Assembly (NCBI RefSeq): GCF_947504225.1 | Contig: NZ_CANNGT010000001.1 | Location: 1 to 64,000, forward strand | Direction: 5' to 3' | DNA length: 64,000 bases | Source: Brumimicrobium ulvae | GTDB lineage: Bacteria > Bacteroidota > Bacteroidia > Flavobacteriales_D > Crocinitomicaceae | Shown: positions 36,401 through 46,501 of the stretch, piece after piece | How the letters are laid out: each line of letters opens with the position of its first letter | Numbering within the stretch: the first letter of the stretch is position 1 | Translations under genes and position numbers: made by a program | The notes under the pieces: model-generated | What the model was told of the DNA's origin: nothing | Databases searched by the model: none | The model's input: only the letters and a program-made list of their open reading frames with translations

Positions 36401-36712
36401 ATGAAATACATTACTACTCTCGTTTTATTAGTTCCTTTTTGCCTGTTTGCGCAAGAACATCAGTACAGTTACAGTTTTTCTGGAGAGATGGATTCCATCT
36501 TTGTTGAGGACTTGTCTCTTCAAATTTCTAAAATTGAAGGGGTGAAAGAAGCAAAAGGTCGCTATAAAGTTGAAAAAGGAGCAGGTGAGATTTTTATCTA
36601 TACCATAGAAAGTAAGAACGAACACAATCAAACTCCTTTCTCACCAACAAAAGTCAAAGAGATTTTTATCAAGAATAGGCTGACGCCACTTGATTTTAGA
36701 AAGCTGAATTAA
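36401..36712 (+). CDS. Small exported protein of unknown function, first in T9SS surface operon
   Basis: A 103-residue protein with a signal peptide (1-17, ending LFAQ). The mature part alternates strands and helices ('VEDLSLQISKIEGVKEAKGRYKVEK', 'SPTKVKEIFIKNRLTPLDFRKLN') in a way that recalls small ferredoxin-like (HMA-type) domains, but no metal motif is present. I do not recognise the family. It lies 22 bases before a T9SS type B cargo gene on the same strand, so it may help its export or assembly. Confidence 0.7.
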   Translation: MKYITTLVLLVPFCLFAQEHQYSYSFSGEMDSIFVEDLSLQISKIEGVKEAKGRYKVEKGAGEIFIYTIESKNEHNQTPFSPTKVKEIFIKNRLTPLDFRKLN

Positions 36713-36734
36713 TTATTCTTAATACCTACTATTT

Positions 36735-39700
36735 ATGAAAAGCATAGTTTTTTCAATAGCATTTTTCATGTTATTTACTGTTTGGGCTGCTAACACTGCA
36801 AACGCTCAAAGTGATGGTTGTTCTTTTGCTCCGAATTTACCTGTAACATCAACATGTACTTCTCCAACTATAGGCTCTACAACAGGAGCTACACAAACCA
36901 TTCCAGGATGTGCAGGGAATGCAGATGATGACGTGTGGTATACATTTGTTGCAACTTCAACATCCCACCAGATAAGAGTGACCTCGAGTATTGGTTTTGA
37001 CGCTGTTTTACAAGTTTTTTCCAACACTTGTTCTTCTTTAATCTCTTTAGGTTGTACCGATAACGGAGGTTCTGGTCAACCGGAGATTTTTAATTACTCA
37101 AGTTATGTTGTTGGTCAAACTTATAAATTAAGGGTGTATCATTATGGAACAGGTTCAGGTTCGGGAGATTTTTCAATTTGTTTGACCAATGCGGCGACCC
37201 CACCATCAAATGATTTTTGTGGAAATGCAATTCCGCTAGCAGTGAATTCATCATGTTCATTTCAAACGTTTTCGAATATAGGTGCGACTCAGTCTTACCC
37301 AGGTTGTTCAGGAAATGCAGATGACGATGTGTGGTTTAGCTTTGTGGCAACAAACGCGGTTCAGCAAATTCAGGTCAACCCTATTTCTTCAATGGATTTA
37401 GTTGTGCAATTATATTCTGGTTCATGTGGCTCTTCTTCTTTAATATGTAAAGATGATGCATTCACAGGAGGTATGGAGACAATAAATGCTGTAGGGTTAA
37501 CACCAGGACAAACTTATTACTTTAGGGTTTATGACTATTATTCTGGAACAACAGGGAATTTTGAGGTCTGCGTAAACGGATCCCCAACAGCGACTCCTAC
37601 AAATGATAATCCTTGTTCTGCAGTAGCTCTACCAGCGGTGACGTCTGAATGTACTTATGCAACATTCACGAATGTTGGTTCAACAGCAACGACTGGACCT
37701 GGAATTCCTACTCCATATAGTTGTGCAGGAGGAAGTGGAACAAATCCAATAGGAGGGTTTAGCTCATCAACGGGTGATGTTTGGTTTTCGATTACAGTTC
37801 CTTCCTCAGGAAACATTAGCATAACTTCTCAACCCAACATTGGGTCAGGAGCCTTGACGGATGGGGTGATGGCACTCTATCAAGGTACTTGCAGCAACCT
37901 AACACAAATTGCTTGTTCAGATGATCATAATTACCCTGGAACTGGTCACGATAATTTACCTTTTATTGATGCTTCAGGATTGACGCCTGGAAGTACTGTT
38001 TATTTAAGGTACTTTGGTTTTGGAAGTTCAAGAGGGAAATTTGGTATATGTGTGAGTACCGCAAGTAATGATGATTGTGCAAATGCATTGTATATCTGTG
38101 ATATTAATGGATACAAAGGTTCTACAGGAGCTTTTTATACAAGAGATCACCCTGGAAATATGCGTGCGAATGCAGAAGTGAATGACCCACCAGCTTATAC
38201 TTGGACTCCAGGAACTAATCAAGGAGGAATCTTTGGCCAAGGAGGATACTGGGGAAGTGGGGCTCCTTATTTTGATGTGAGGATTGATAATAATTCTTGG
38301 ATTAAATTTACGGCGTCAGCTTCAACAGCGACATTAAATGTTTCTATCTATGATTGCTTCGTAGGGAACTATCCGAGTGGAGGAATTCAAATGCAAATTT
38401 TCTCTGCCAACAACTGCGATAACTTTGTTCCTGTTTCTAACTTTGAGGAAAACAGCACAGGTTTTGTGATTACAGCAAATGGGTTAACAGTTGGAGATGA
38501 CTATTATCTGATGGTGGATGGATATGCCAATGATATTTGTAATTATACCATTAGTGCAAATACAGGTGTGCTTTTCCCTAATATTCCGCCTCCACCTCCA
38601 ATTTGTGCAGGTGCAAGTGTAACGTTAACTGCCCCAAATGGAGCAACTTCTTATGAATGGGCTCATAATGGCGCAACAACTCAGTCGGTTACTGTCAATC
38701 CAAGTGTAACGACAACTTATACCTGTGAGGTGTCTGGACTTTGTGATTACAAACAAACTTTAAGTGCTCAAGTGGTTGTGAAACCTAATCCAAACGTAAC
38801 ATTAAATACAGGAACTACAACTTCGGTGTGTGCTGGAGAATCTGTTACGATATCCGCAAGTGGAGCGTCTACGTATTCATGGAGCACGGGACAGACGGGA
38901 AGCGCAATAAATGTTGCTCCTTTAACGAATACAGTTTATACGGTGACAGGAACAACTAACGGATGTCAAGATACAGAGCAAGTAAACGTTGTTGTTAACA
39001 GTTTACCTGGACTTTCGTCTAACCCAACTGCAACAGCAGCAAGTTGTGGGGCTTCTGACGGTGCTTTAACTGGTGCTTCGGCAAGTGGTGTAGGGCCATT
39101 TACTTACCAGTGGACTTCAGGTTCTGGTACTGTGGTTTCTAATTCCTCAAATGCCAACAATATTTCTGCTGGATTATATAGCTTAACAGTTGTAGATGGG
39201 AATGGTTGTTCAAGAGATTTTGGACCTTATAGTGTCACCAATCCTGGTTCACCTGCCGCGCCTGTAATATCAGTTTCTGATAATGCAGTTTGTGAAAATC
39301 AGAATGTAAGTTTTTCTGTTGTTTCGCCCGATCCAGGAGCGAGTTATGAATGGTCAGGACCTAATGGATTTTCTTCTACCAATAACTCGTTTTCTGTTCC
39401 AATTAATTCTTTAACTGATGGGAATTATTGTGTTGTGGCTACAGTAGCCAATTGTGTAGGACCTTCTTCATGTGAGGTTGTTGATTTACTTCCACCTCCT
39501 TCTTTAAACTTGTCATCTAGTGTTCAGGATACTGTTGCCTGTTCAGGAAGTGATGTGAGTCTTACTGTGACAGGTGCGAATACTTATTCTTGGTCAGGGC
39601 CAAATGGTTATTCAGCTTCTGGAACTCCAGTTGTTATTTCTGGAATTTCTGAATCAGGTGAAGGATGGTATCAAGTGCAAGGGAACGATGGAAATGGATG

Positions 39701-40520
39701 TTCGGCTAATGACTCTATTTATGTGAACGTAGTTGGACTTCCAAATGCGAATGCAAATGCAAGTGAATCTTCTCAAAGTGCTTTTTGTGAAGGAACGGTA
39801 GCACAATTGTATGGTGAGGGTGGAGTTTCGTACCAATGGACAGGTCCAAATGGTTTTTCTTCAACTCAACAAAATACAGGTGTTCCAAACTTTTCTGAAG
39901 ACAATACAGGAGTTTATACATTAATTGTTACCGATGCCAACGGATGTCAAGCTCAAGATACCATTAGATTGTCTCTTTCTGAGTTGGAAAACTTTAAAAT
40001 CGTAAATGCTGATACTTCAGTTTGTCCTGGAGGAAATGTGACCTTGCTTGCAGAAGGAGCTGATAGTTATTCTTGGTTTGGTCCAAACGGATTTAATTCA
40101 ACGGAAAATCCTGCTTATATCATTGATATTTCAATGGATCAAGCCGGAATTTATTATGTTGAAGGTTTAAATAATGAAGGCTGTTTTGGAGAAGACTCTG
40201 TAAACGTCGAAGTGATTGTTTCTAGAAACTGTTTATTCATTCCTGGTTTTACCTCTCCTAATGATGATGGTTTAAATGATGCCTGGGTGATTACTGGTAT
40301 CGAAGCCTTCCCAAATGCTGTGGTTTATATTTATAACCGTTGGGGGAATCTTGCTTTCTCTGCCTCACCTTATGAAAATGATTGGGTAGGCCAAGTCAAT
40401 GAAGGAGTGAATATAGGAGACGGTTCGGGTAAAGTTCCTCCAGGTACTTATTTTTATGTCATCGAATTGAATGACGGAATAGATGAGCCGCTAAAAGGTT
40501 ACATTGAACTTCAATATTAA
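36735..40520 (+). CDS. Large surface protein with gliding-motility C-terminal domain (T9SS type B)
   Basis: A 1261-residue exported protein. A signal peptide (1-24) is followed by three related beta domains with 'ADDDVWYTFVAT'-like cores (about 30-135, 140-285, 290-445), a fourth divergent domain, and several PKD/Ig-like modules with 'SYEWSGPNGFSSTN' repeats (about 640-1160). The C-terminal type B sorting domain is 'CLFIPGFTSPNDDGLNDAW...IYNRWGN...GTYFYVIEL' (CHU_C type). Type B cargo is exported by T9SS and needs a PorP/SprF partner, which is the next gene. It is probably an adhesin or structural surface protein. Confidence 0.9.
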   Translation: MKSIVFSIAFFMLFTVWAANTANAQSDGCSFAPNLPVTSTCTSPTIGSTTGATQTIPGCAGNADDDVWYTFVATSTSHQIRVTSSIGFDAVLQVFSNTCSSLISLGCTDNGGSGQPEIFNYSSYVVGQTYKLRVYHYGTGSGSGDFSICLTNAATPPSNDFCGNAIPLAVNSSCSFQTFSNIGATQSYPGCSGNADDDVWFSFVATNAVQQIQVNPISSMDLVVQLYSGSCGSSSLICKDDAFTGGMETINAVGLTPGQTYYFRVYDYYSGTTGNFEVCVNGSPTATPTNDNPCSAVALPAVTSECTYATFTNVGSTATTGPGIPTPYSCAGGSGTNPIGGFSSSTGDVWFSITVPSSGNISITSQPNIGSGALTDGVMALYQGTCSNLTQIACSDDHNYPGTGHDNLPFIDASGLTPGSTVYLRYFGFGSSRGKFGICVSTASNDDCANALYICDINGYKGSTGAFYTRDHPGNMRANAEVNDPPAYTWTPGTNQGGIFGQGGYWGSGAPYFDVRIDNNSWIKFTASASTATLNVSIYDCFVGNYPSGGIQMQIFSANNCDNFVPVSNFEENSTGFVITANGLTVGDDYYLMVDGYANDICNYTISANTGVLFPNIPPPPPICAGASVTLTAPNGATSYEWAHNGATTQSVTVNPSVTTTYTCEVSGLCDYKQTLSAQVVVKPNPNVTLNTGTTTSVCAGESVTISASGASTYSWSTGQTGSAINVAPLTNTVYTVTGTTNGCQDTEQVNVVVNSLPGLSSNPTATAASCGASDGALTGASASGVGPFTYQWTSGSGTVVSNSSNANNISAGLYSLTVVDGNGCSRDFGPYSVTNPGSPAAPVISVSDNAVCENQNVSFSVVSPDPGASYEWSGPNGFSSTNNSFSVPINSLTDGNYCVVATVANCVGPSSCEVVDLLPPPSLNLSSSVQDTVACSGSDVSLTVTGANTYSWSGPNGYSASGTPVVISGISESGEGWYQVQGNDGNGCSANDSIYVNVVGLPNANANASESSQSAFCEGTVAQLYGEGGVSYQWTGPNGFSSTQQNTGVPNFSEDNTGVYTLIVTDANGCQAQDTIRLSLSELENFKIVNADTSVCPGGNVTLLAEGADSYSWFGPNGFNSTENPAYIIDISMDQAGIYYVEGLNNEGCFGEDSVNVEVIVSRNCLFIPGFTSPNDDGLNDAWVITGIEAFPNAVVYIYNRWGNLAFSASPYENDWVGQVNEGVNIGDGSGKVPPGTYFYVIELNDGIDEPLKGYIELQY

Positions 40521-40530
40521 TACTACTGTT

Positions 40531-41466
40531 ATGAAATTGAATAAATATATATTAAAAGTCGTCGGCTTTCTGTTGATCATGACTTATGGTTCTACTTATA
40601 CAATAGCCCAACAAGATGAACAATTGTCAATGTATAACTTTAATCCACTTTATTATAATCCTGCTTATGCGGGAAGTAAAAGTGCTTTAAGTGTGGTGGC
40701 AATGGGGCGTTTTCAATGGGTAAATTTTGATGGAGCACCAAATACTCAATTTGTTTCGGCACATACTCCTGTTTTAGGGAGGAGTTTAGGAATGGGCTTG
40801 ACAATGGTTAATGATCAGGTAGGTTCGAGAAAGAGAACAGCCGTTTATTATAATGTAAGTTCTGGAATAAGATTGAATAACAATAATGATCGCTTGGCTT
40901 TTGGACTTTCTATTGGAATGGATGTGATGGCTTATGATTTTTCTGGATTGGATGTTCATGACGTTTCTGATCCTTTTTATGGACAAACGGTGTCTACTAC
41001 AAAGGCAAATGTTGGTGGTGGAATCTATTACTATAATGATAGGTATTATGTTGGGGTTTCTAGTCCGAGACTTTTGGAACCAAAGGCGTCAAACACTGAT
41101 GATATCATGACTTCTTTAAATCAGAGGCACTTTTTTATTACTGCAGGTAAAGTCTTTGACCTGAATAGTGTAATAAAGCTAAAACCAACAACATTGGTGA
41201 AAATCACTCCAAATAGTCCGTTGACTTTTGACGTCAATGCAAATTTTCTTTTTTATGAACGTGTATGGGTAGGAGCGCTGTATCGTTTTCATGAAGCTGT
41301 AGGACTTAATTTTGTGTATAATTTTAATGATTTTATTCACGTAGGTTACGGATATGATTTTCCAATTAATAAATTAATCAATCATCAAAGTGGTTCTCAC
41401 GAAGTGCTTTTGCAAATTGATATAGGTTCAAAAAAGAACGTATTTATTTCACCTAGATATTTTTAA
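40531..41466 (+). CDS. PorP/SprF family T9SS membrane protein
   Basis: A 311-residue outer-membrane protein. A signal peptide is followed by the family start 'YNFNPLYYNPAYAGSKSALSVVAMGRFQWVNFDGAPNTQ' and alternating strands to a C-terminal aromatic ('ISPRYF'). SprF of Flavobacterium johnsoniae is needed to export or attach the type B cargo SprB; the cargo just upstream fits. I prefer ATG 40531; the frame opens earlier at 40504 but that would overlap the cargo gene. Confidence 0.92.
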   Translation: MKLNKYILKVVGFLLIMTYGSTYTIAQQDEQLSMYNFNPLYYNPAYAGSKSALSVVAMGRFQWVNFDGAPNTQFVSAHTPVLGRSLGMGLTMVNDQVGSRKRTAVYYNVSSGIRLNNNNDRLAFGLSIGMDVMAYDFSGLDVHDVSDPFYGQTVSTTKANVGGGIYYYNDRYYVGVSSPRLLEPKASNTDDIMTSLNQRHFFITAGKVFDLNSVIKLKPTTLVKITPNSPLTFDVNANFLFYERVWVGALYRFHEAVGLNFVYNFNDFIHVGYGYDFPINKLINHQSGSHEVLLQIDIGSKKNVFISPRYF

Positions 41467-43625
41467 TGATGAAGAAGTTTTTTCTATTGATCTTTACGTT
41501 TTTTCTGACGGTACAGGTTAACGCTCAACTTAAAGCAAAGTTGGCGGCTAAACACTTTGATAATTTGGCTTATTTTGAAGCTGCCCCTATGTACAATGAG
41601 TTGGCTGATAAGTTTTTGGCTAAGCAAAAAGGAAAAAGAGAATACGTGTTGCGAGCGGCAATTTCTAATGGTAAAATAGTAGAATATCGACGATCTAATA
41701 AATACTATAGTAGCTTGTTGAAACTAGATGTTAAAGCGTTGAATGAGAGTCAGTACATGGATTATATTGATCAGCTGAGGATGTTGGAAGCCTACGAGAA
41801 ATCTGTCGAGGAAGCCAAAAAAGCATTGACACTTTATCCTGAAAATAAATATTTTAGACTTTTGAGCGCTGAAGGGGATGACCTTAATGATATTAAAAAG
41901 ATGGCGAAATTTAATCAGGTGGAGGCAATGCCTTTTAATTCTGATTTAGGTGATTTTGCACCGATTTATTTTCAAGATGGGTTGGCTTTTACCACAAAGT
42001 CTTCGGATAAAGGTTTTCTTGCAGGAAAATATGCTTGGGATAATTCCTATTTCACCAGTATGCTTTATACAGAACAAGAAGAGGGGGAATGGAGTAAGCC
42101 GAAACCACTTTCAGGTGAATTCTTCTCTCGAAAACATGATGGCCCCTTGGCGATAAATGCAGATGGAAATAAATTGTTGTTAACGAGAAACCTGAGTGGT
42201 AAAGAACAAAAAGAAGGTGTTCGCTTCTTGTCTTTGTATGTAAGTGGAAAGGATAGAAATGGAAAGTGGGGACCGCTAAAGCCTTTTCCATATTCTGTTA
42301 AGGAATCAAATACAGGACATGGATGTTTCTCCTTAGATGGTAATCGTATTTATTTTGTTTCTGACCGAGAGGGAACTTTAGGTAAAACTGATATTTTTTA
42401 TAGTGACTATAAAATGGGGGAATGGCAAGAACCTGTAAATTTTGAAGCTGTTAATACAGAAGGAGAAGAAATGTTTCCTTTTATTAGTAAAGACAATAAA
42501 TTGTACTTTGCTTCTAACGGACGCTTAGGGTTAGGCGGCTTAGACATTTACTCTATTGATTTGAATAATGAAGGAAGTCAGCCTGTTAACCTTGGTGCAG
42601 GAATTAATACTGCTGCCGATGATTTCGCTTTGATTGTTGATGAGACCCTGACAAAGGGGTATTTCTCCTCTAATCGAAAAGACTTCATCGATCGTGTTTA
42701 TAGTTGGGAAAGAACTTCTCCTGAGATTAATTTAAAGGTGAATGTCTTGGTGAATTATAAGGTGAAAGAACCTATGGTAGATCAAGAAGTTCTTTTGATT
42801 GATGTACAGGTAAGAGACACTTCTGTTTTGATGACCAACGACTTCGGTGTGTTGGAAACAAAAGTTGATTTCGGGAAAGAGTATGAGATTAAGGTAGAGA
42901 AAGAACTGTATGAACAAGACGAGAAAGTTGAATTTAGTACTTTTGGAGTGTTCAAAGATACCAATTTGGTTCAGGAGGTATTGATGAATCCTACTTTTAT
43001 CATTGCTCGTATTCATGTAATTAGAGAAAGTGATAAAAAGCCAATTTACAATGCTGCAATCAGTATGTATAATCCTAAAACCAAGAAAGATACCATGCTT
43101 TATACTGACGAAAATGGGTACGTAATTGGTAATGTTGATAGACACAGTAACTATTGGGTAAGGGCATCCAAAAAAGGATTCCTTGATAATGAGGCCTCTT
43201 TTTCAACAAATAACTATAGTGATAAAGAGGTCGAGCTTGAATTAGCTATGGTTAAAATTAAAAAAGGGGAAGTCTTTAAATTAGAGAATATTTTCTATGA
43301 TTTGAATAAGGCAACATTAAGGGAAGAAAGTCGCGTAGCATTAGACAAGTTAGCAGTCTTCCTTATTGCGAATGGTGTAAAAATAGAGTTAAGCTCTCAT
43401 ACTGATTCACGTGGATCTAAAACGTATAATTATGACCTCTCTCAAAGAAGAGCACAAGCATGTGTAGACTACTTGGTGAGCAAAGGTGTGCCGAAAAAAT
43501 CGATCATTGCAAAAGGGTATGGTGAGACCAGATTGGTAAACCGCTGTCGTGATGGTGTGAAATGTTCAGAAGAAGAACACCAAGAAAATCGTAGAACAGA
43601 GGCTGAAATTCTGGAAGTAGAGTAG
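41466..43625 (+). CDS. OmpA family protein with PD40 propeller (PorE-like)
   Basis: A 719-residue protein with the PorE layout. A signal peptide (1-20) is followed by a TPR-like region (about 22-135), a WD40/PD40 beta-propeller (about 150-400: 'DGPLAINADGNKLLLTRN', 'SLDGNRIYFVSDREGTLGKTDIFYSD', 'KLYFASNGRLGLGGLDIY'), one or two carboxypeptidase-regulatory beta domains (about 420-600), and a C-terminal OmpA peptidoglycan-binding domain ('SSHTDSRGSKTYNYDLSQRRAQA'). It would tie the outer-membrane T9SS complex to the cell wall. The start overlaps the PorP/SprF stop (TAATG). Confidence 0.9.
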   Translation: MMKKFFLLIFTFFLTVQVNAQLKAKLAAKHFDNLAYFEAAPMYNELADKFLAKQKGKREYVLRAAISNGKIVEYRRSNKYYSSLLKLDVKALNESQYMDYIDQLRMLEAYEKSVEEAKKALTLYPENKYFRLLSAEGDDLNDIKKMAKFNQVEAMPFNSDLGDFAPIYFQDGLAFTTKSSDKGFLAGKYAWDNSYFTSMLYTEQEEGEWSKPKPLSGEFFSRKHDGPLAINADGNKLLLTRNLSGKEQKEGVRFLSLYVSGKDRNGKWGPLKPFPYSVKESNTGHGCFSLDGNRIYFVSDREGTLGKTDIFYSDYKMGEWQEPVNFEAVNTEGEEMFPFISKDNKLYFASNGRLGLGGLDIYSIDLNNEGSQPVNLGAGINTAADDFALIVDETLTKGYFSSNRKDFIDRVYSWERTSPEINLKVNVLVNYKVKEPMVDQEVLLIDVQVRDTSVLMTNDFGVLETKVDFGKEYEIKVEKELYEQDEKVEFSTFGVFKDTNLVQEVLMNPTFIIARIHVIRESDKKPIYNAAISMYNPKTKKDTMLYTDENGYVIGNVDRHSNYWVRASKKGFLDNEASFSTNNYSDKEVELELAMVKIKKGEVFKLENIFYDLNKATLREESRVALDKLAVFLIANGVKIELSSHTDSRGSKTYNYDLSQRRAQACVDYLVSKGVPKKSIIAKGYGETRLVNRCRDGVKCSEEEHQENRRTEAEILEVE

Positions 43626-43645
43626 GCTTGTTTATTAAAAGGTAT

Positions 43646-43679
43646 AAAAAACGGCAATCGATTCGATTGCCGTTTTTTT
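43646..43679. terminator. Bidirectional terminator between convergent operons
   Basis: AAAAAACGGCAATCG (43646-43660) pairs with CGATTGCCGTTTTTT (43664-43678) with a 3-base loop and T/A tracts on both sides. Confidence 0.9.
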
Positions 43680-43697
43680 ATTGTGTATTATTGAAGA

Positions 43698-44258
43698 TTA
43701 CCTCAGCTTTATTTTGTTTAAATGCTTTGAAATCAATTTGACCTCTTCAAGACTTGGGGTTTCATTGATGCAATCAATTGAAAGTGACGATATGCTTTTC
43801 TGTAATTGATGATAAGCCATTTTAACCATTTCGTTGTGATCAAACGCCAAATCAGGAAGTTCTTTTAGATTGACCCATTGTGCTGTTTTAGCATCGTCAT
43901 TGGCCTTTGGGGTAATGTTGCTCTTGTTCATTAAAAGGTAATGGGCAACAGAAACAACTCGAAATCTAGGATCTCGTTTTACTTCTCCAAAAGTATGAAA
44001 CTGTTTCATAAAACTTATGGAGACGCCTGTTTCTTCCTTTAATTCTCTAACTGCAGCTTGTTCGGGTGTTTCGTTGTCTTCAATAAAACCACCTGGTACT
44101 GCCCAGCTTTTTCCATTGGCGGATTTTTTACGTTCGATAAGCAAAAGGTATAATCCTGAGGCGTCGAATCCAAAAACCACTGCGTCTGCGGCTAACTTTA
44201 TATTTTGTTGAATACTCAAAGCGAATTGTTTAATAGGTCGTGTGAGGATACTTTTCAA
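43698..44258 (-). CDS. NUDIX hydrolase
   Basis: A 186-residue protein with the NUDIX box 'GGFIEDNETPEQAAVRELKEETGV' (GX5EX7REUXEEXGU, about 57-80). After it comes a C-terminal helical part, as in the ADP-ribose/NrtR-like group. Substrate unknown. The start drawn here overlaps the upstream aminotransferase by 29 bases; a TTG at 44219 just after that gene's stop is an alternative start. It is in one operon with the aminotransferase. Confidence 0.85.
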   Translation of the reverse strand: MKSILTRPIKQFALSIQQNIKLAADAVVFGFDASGLYLLLIERKKSANGKSWAVPGGFIEDNETPEQAAVRELKEETGVSISFMKQFHTFGEVKRDPRFRVVSVAHYLLMNKSNITPKANDDAKTAQWVNLKELPDLAFDHNEMVKMAYHQLQKSISSLSIDCINETPSLEEVKLISKHLNKIKLR

Positions 44259-45429
44259 GTGCTTTTTCTAGGCAAACCAAAGCCATTTCTAGCTCTTTTT
44301 TCTCTAACACATAAGCAATGCGGGCTTCGTTCTTCCCTAATCCAGGTGTAGCGTAGAAACCGCTTAAGGGTGCCATCATCACTGTGTTTCCTTCGTAAGA
44401 GAAATCTTCTAAAAGCCATTGGCAAAAGTGTTCCGTGTCTTCCACTGGGAAGGAGGCAACAGCATAAAAGGCTCCTTTTGGTTTTGGACAATATACACCT
44501 TTGATTTTGTTTAATCCATCTACCATGATGTCACGACGCGCAACATACTCTATTGTTACATCGTCAAAGTATTTTTGTGGCGTTTTTAAAGCTCCTTCTG
44601 CAGCAATTTGTGCATAAGTTGGGGGAGAAAGACGTGTTTGAGCAAACTTCATCGCTCCTGCAATAAACTCAGCATTTCTTGAAATGAGCGCTCCAATACG
44701 TGCGCCACACATTGAATAACGTTTTGAAACGGAGTCGATCAATACTACATTGTTCTCAATCCCTTTTAAATTCATTACAGAGAAGGGTTTCGCTCCATCA
44801 TAACAAAACTCTCTATAAACTTCATCGGCAAAAAGAAATAAATCGTGCTTTTTAACTATTTCGCTGAGCTTTTCTAATTCTTCTTGTGCGTATAAGTAGC
44901 CTGTTGGATTACCAGGGTTGCAAATTAAAATAGCTTTCGTCTTTGCAGTGATCTTGTTTTCGAACTCTTCGATTGAAGGTAAAGCAAACCCATCTTTTAT
45001 TGATGAGGTAACTGGCACGATGTTGATTCCAGCAGCTGCCGCAAAACCGTTATAGTTCGCATAAAAAGGCTCGGGAATAATCACCTCGTCTCCTGGATTT
45101 AACCCAACAGAAAATCCAAATAATAACGCTTCTGAACCTCCAGTTGTTACGATGACTTCGTCTGAAGTTATTTGAATGTCATTTTTTGAATAGTATTCTG
45201 CCAAGCCTTTACGGTAGGACTCAAACCCTGCGGAATGAGAGTACTCTAAAACTTTTAAATCAGAGTTCTTAACGGCGTCTATTGCAACTTGTGGAGTCTC
45301 AATGTCTGGTTGACCTATGTTTAAATGAATAACATGTTTTCCTTGTCTTTTTGCCTCTTCTGAAAATGGAACCAACTTTCTAATTGGCGAAGAAGGCATG
45401 CTGATGGCTTTTAATGATAATTCTGGCAT
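44230..45429 (-). CDS. PLP-dependent aminotransferase (class I/II, aspartate type)
   Basis: A 399-residue enzyme. It shows 'LNIGQPDIETP', 'TTGGSEALLFG', 'NPGNPTG' (substrate/PLP Asn), 'LFADEVYREF' (PLP Asp and Tyr), the Schiff-base lysine in 'SVSKRYSMCGARIG' and 'NEARIAYV' (carboxylate-binding Arg). This is the fold I group of aspartate/aromatic aminotransferases. Exact substrate cannot be read. It is upstream of, and overlapping, the NUDIX gene. Confidence 0.92.
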   Translation of the reverse strand: MPELSLKAISMPSSPIRKLVPFSEEAKRQGKHVIHLNIGQPDIETPQVAIDAVKNSDLKVLEYSHSAGFESYRKGLAEYYSKNDIQITSDEVIVTTGGSEALLFGFSVGLNPGDEVIIPEPFYANYNGFAAAAGINIVPVTSSIKDGFALPSIEEFENKITAKTKAILICNPGNPTGYLYAQEELEKLSEIVKKHDLFLFADEVYREFCYDGAKPFSVMNLKGIENNVVLIDSVSKRYSMCGARIGALISRNAEFIAGAMKFAQTRLSPPTYAQIAAEGALKTPQKYFDDVTIEYVARRDIMVDGLNKIKGVYCPKPKGAFYAVASFPVEDTEHFCQWLLEDFSYEGNTVMMAPLSGFYATPGLGKNEARIAYVLEKKELEMALVCLEKALEKYPHTTY

Positions 45430-45787
45430 ATTTTCTGTCTGTTTTATTTGACCTCAAAAATAGTTAAGACTAATTGATTTAGTTCAATAATTTTAGGAAA
45501 GATTATCCAAGTACCTTTTAGCGTGTATTGTGTTTTCAATGTTTACCTAAGGAATTGAGCCTAAAATAAGACCTCTAATCAATAAATGTTCATCTTTTTC
45601 CAACCCTTTAACATGTTTGTGCGTCTTACTTTGTAGAAGATTTCTTTTTTGGACTGACTTTTGTTATTCTAGAATTAATCTTTATATTTGACTATTAACA
45701 AAATAAAACAATTGCTTATAGGAACATTTTTACTCTAAAAAACAGAATTACATTTTAAACAATAGTTAATCTCTAAACTGAGTAATT
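45430..45787. other. Divergent intergenic region before ECF sigma gene
   Basis: 358 bases with no ORF of note. The left part must hold the promoter of the minus-strand aminotransferase. The right part holds the sigma-gene promoter at 45660-45690 and a leader of about 90 bases. No other structure was found. Confidence 0.6.
45660..45690 (+). promoter_or_regulatory. Promoter of ECF sigma gene
   Basis: TTTG (45660-45663), 19-base spacer, TATATTTG (45683-45690): a full match to the Bacteroidota housekeeping consensus. Transcription would begin near 45697, leaving an approximately 90-base leader. Confidence 0.75.
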
Positions 45788-46387
45788 ATGAACTTATCTA
45801 AACTAGAAGATAAAGATTTAATATCTTTATACATTAACGGGCAAGAAAAAGCATTTGAAGTTTTATTGAATCGCCATAAAAACAAGATATACAACTATAT
45901 CTACATGAAGATTCGTGACCAGGCTTTGTCACAAGATATATTCCAAGAAACATTTATTAAAGTAATCAATACCTTGAAAAAAGGCACTTACAATGAAGAA
46001 GGTAAGTTTTTGCCTTGGGCAATGCGTATTGCACATAACTTGATGATCGACCACTTTAGAAAAACAAACAAGGTGAGAATGATCTCTGAGTCAAGCTCTA
46101 GGTATGAAGATTTTACCATATTTGATCTCCTTGAAGTGCAAGACAATAACGTTGAAGACGATATGATTTACAGTGAGTTAGTAAGTCAAATGGTCGAGTT
46201 GATTGAACATTTGCCAGATGCTCAACGCGACATCTTGAACATGAGAATTTTTAAAGAAATGTCTTTTAAAGATATCGCCAAAAAAGAAAACGTGAGTATC
46301 AATACTGCTTTAGGAAGAATGAGGTATGCATTGATTAATATTCGAAAGCTAATTGAAAAACATAATTTAGTTACTCCTCTTTCATAA
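45788..46387 (+). CDS. ECF RNA polymerase sigma factor
   Basis: A 199-residue sigma-70 family factor. Region 2 is 'YNYIYMKIRDQALSQDIFQETFIKVINTL' and 'FLPWAMRIAHNLMIDHFRK'; region 4 is 'LPDAQRDILNMRIFKEMSFKDIAKKENVSINTALGRMRYALINIRK'. The family is close to widespread single-copy Bacteroidota ECF factors. No anti-sigma factor is next to it. The gene has a consensus housekeeping promoter, so strong constant expression is expected. Confidence 0.92.
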   Translation: MNLSKLEDKDLISLYINGQEKAFEVLLNRHKNKIYNYIYMKIRDQALSQDIFQETFIKVINTLKKGTYNEEGKFLPWAMRIAHNLMIDHFRKTNKVRMISESSSRYEDFTIFDLLEVQDNNVEDDMIYSELVSQMVELIEHLPDAQRDILNMRIFKEMSFKDIAKKENVSINTALGRMRYALINIRKLIEKHNLVTPLS

Positions 46388-46471
46388 ATCATACAAACTC
46401 TTGATTCTATTGTTGTTGAACTTTGTTGGCTTCAACAGAACTTTCGAATAAGTTTTAAACCTTATTTAAAG

Positions 46472-46496
46472 CCTCATCATTTTTTGGTGAGGTTTC
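46472..46496. terminator. Weak terminator hairpin after ECF sigma gene
   Basis: An 8-bp stem CCTCATCA/TGGTGAGG (46472-46479 with 46485-46492) with a poor T tract; flanked on the left by TTTAAAG that may serve the minus strand. Confidence 0.55.
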
Positions 46497-46501
46497 TCTA
46501 T

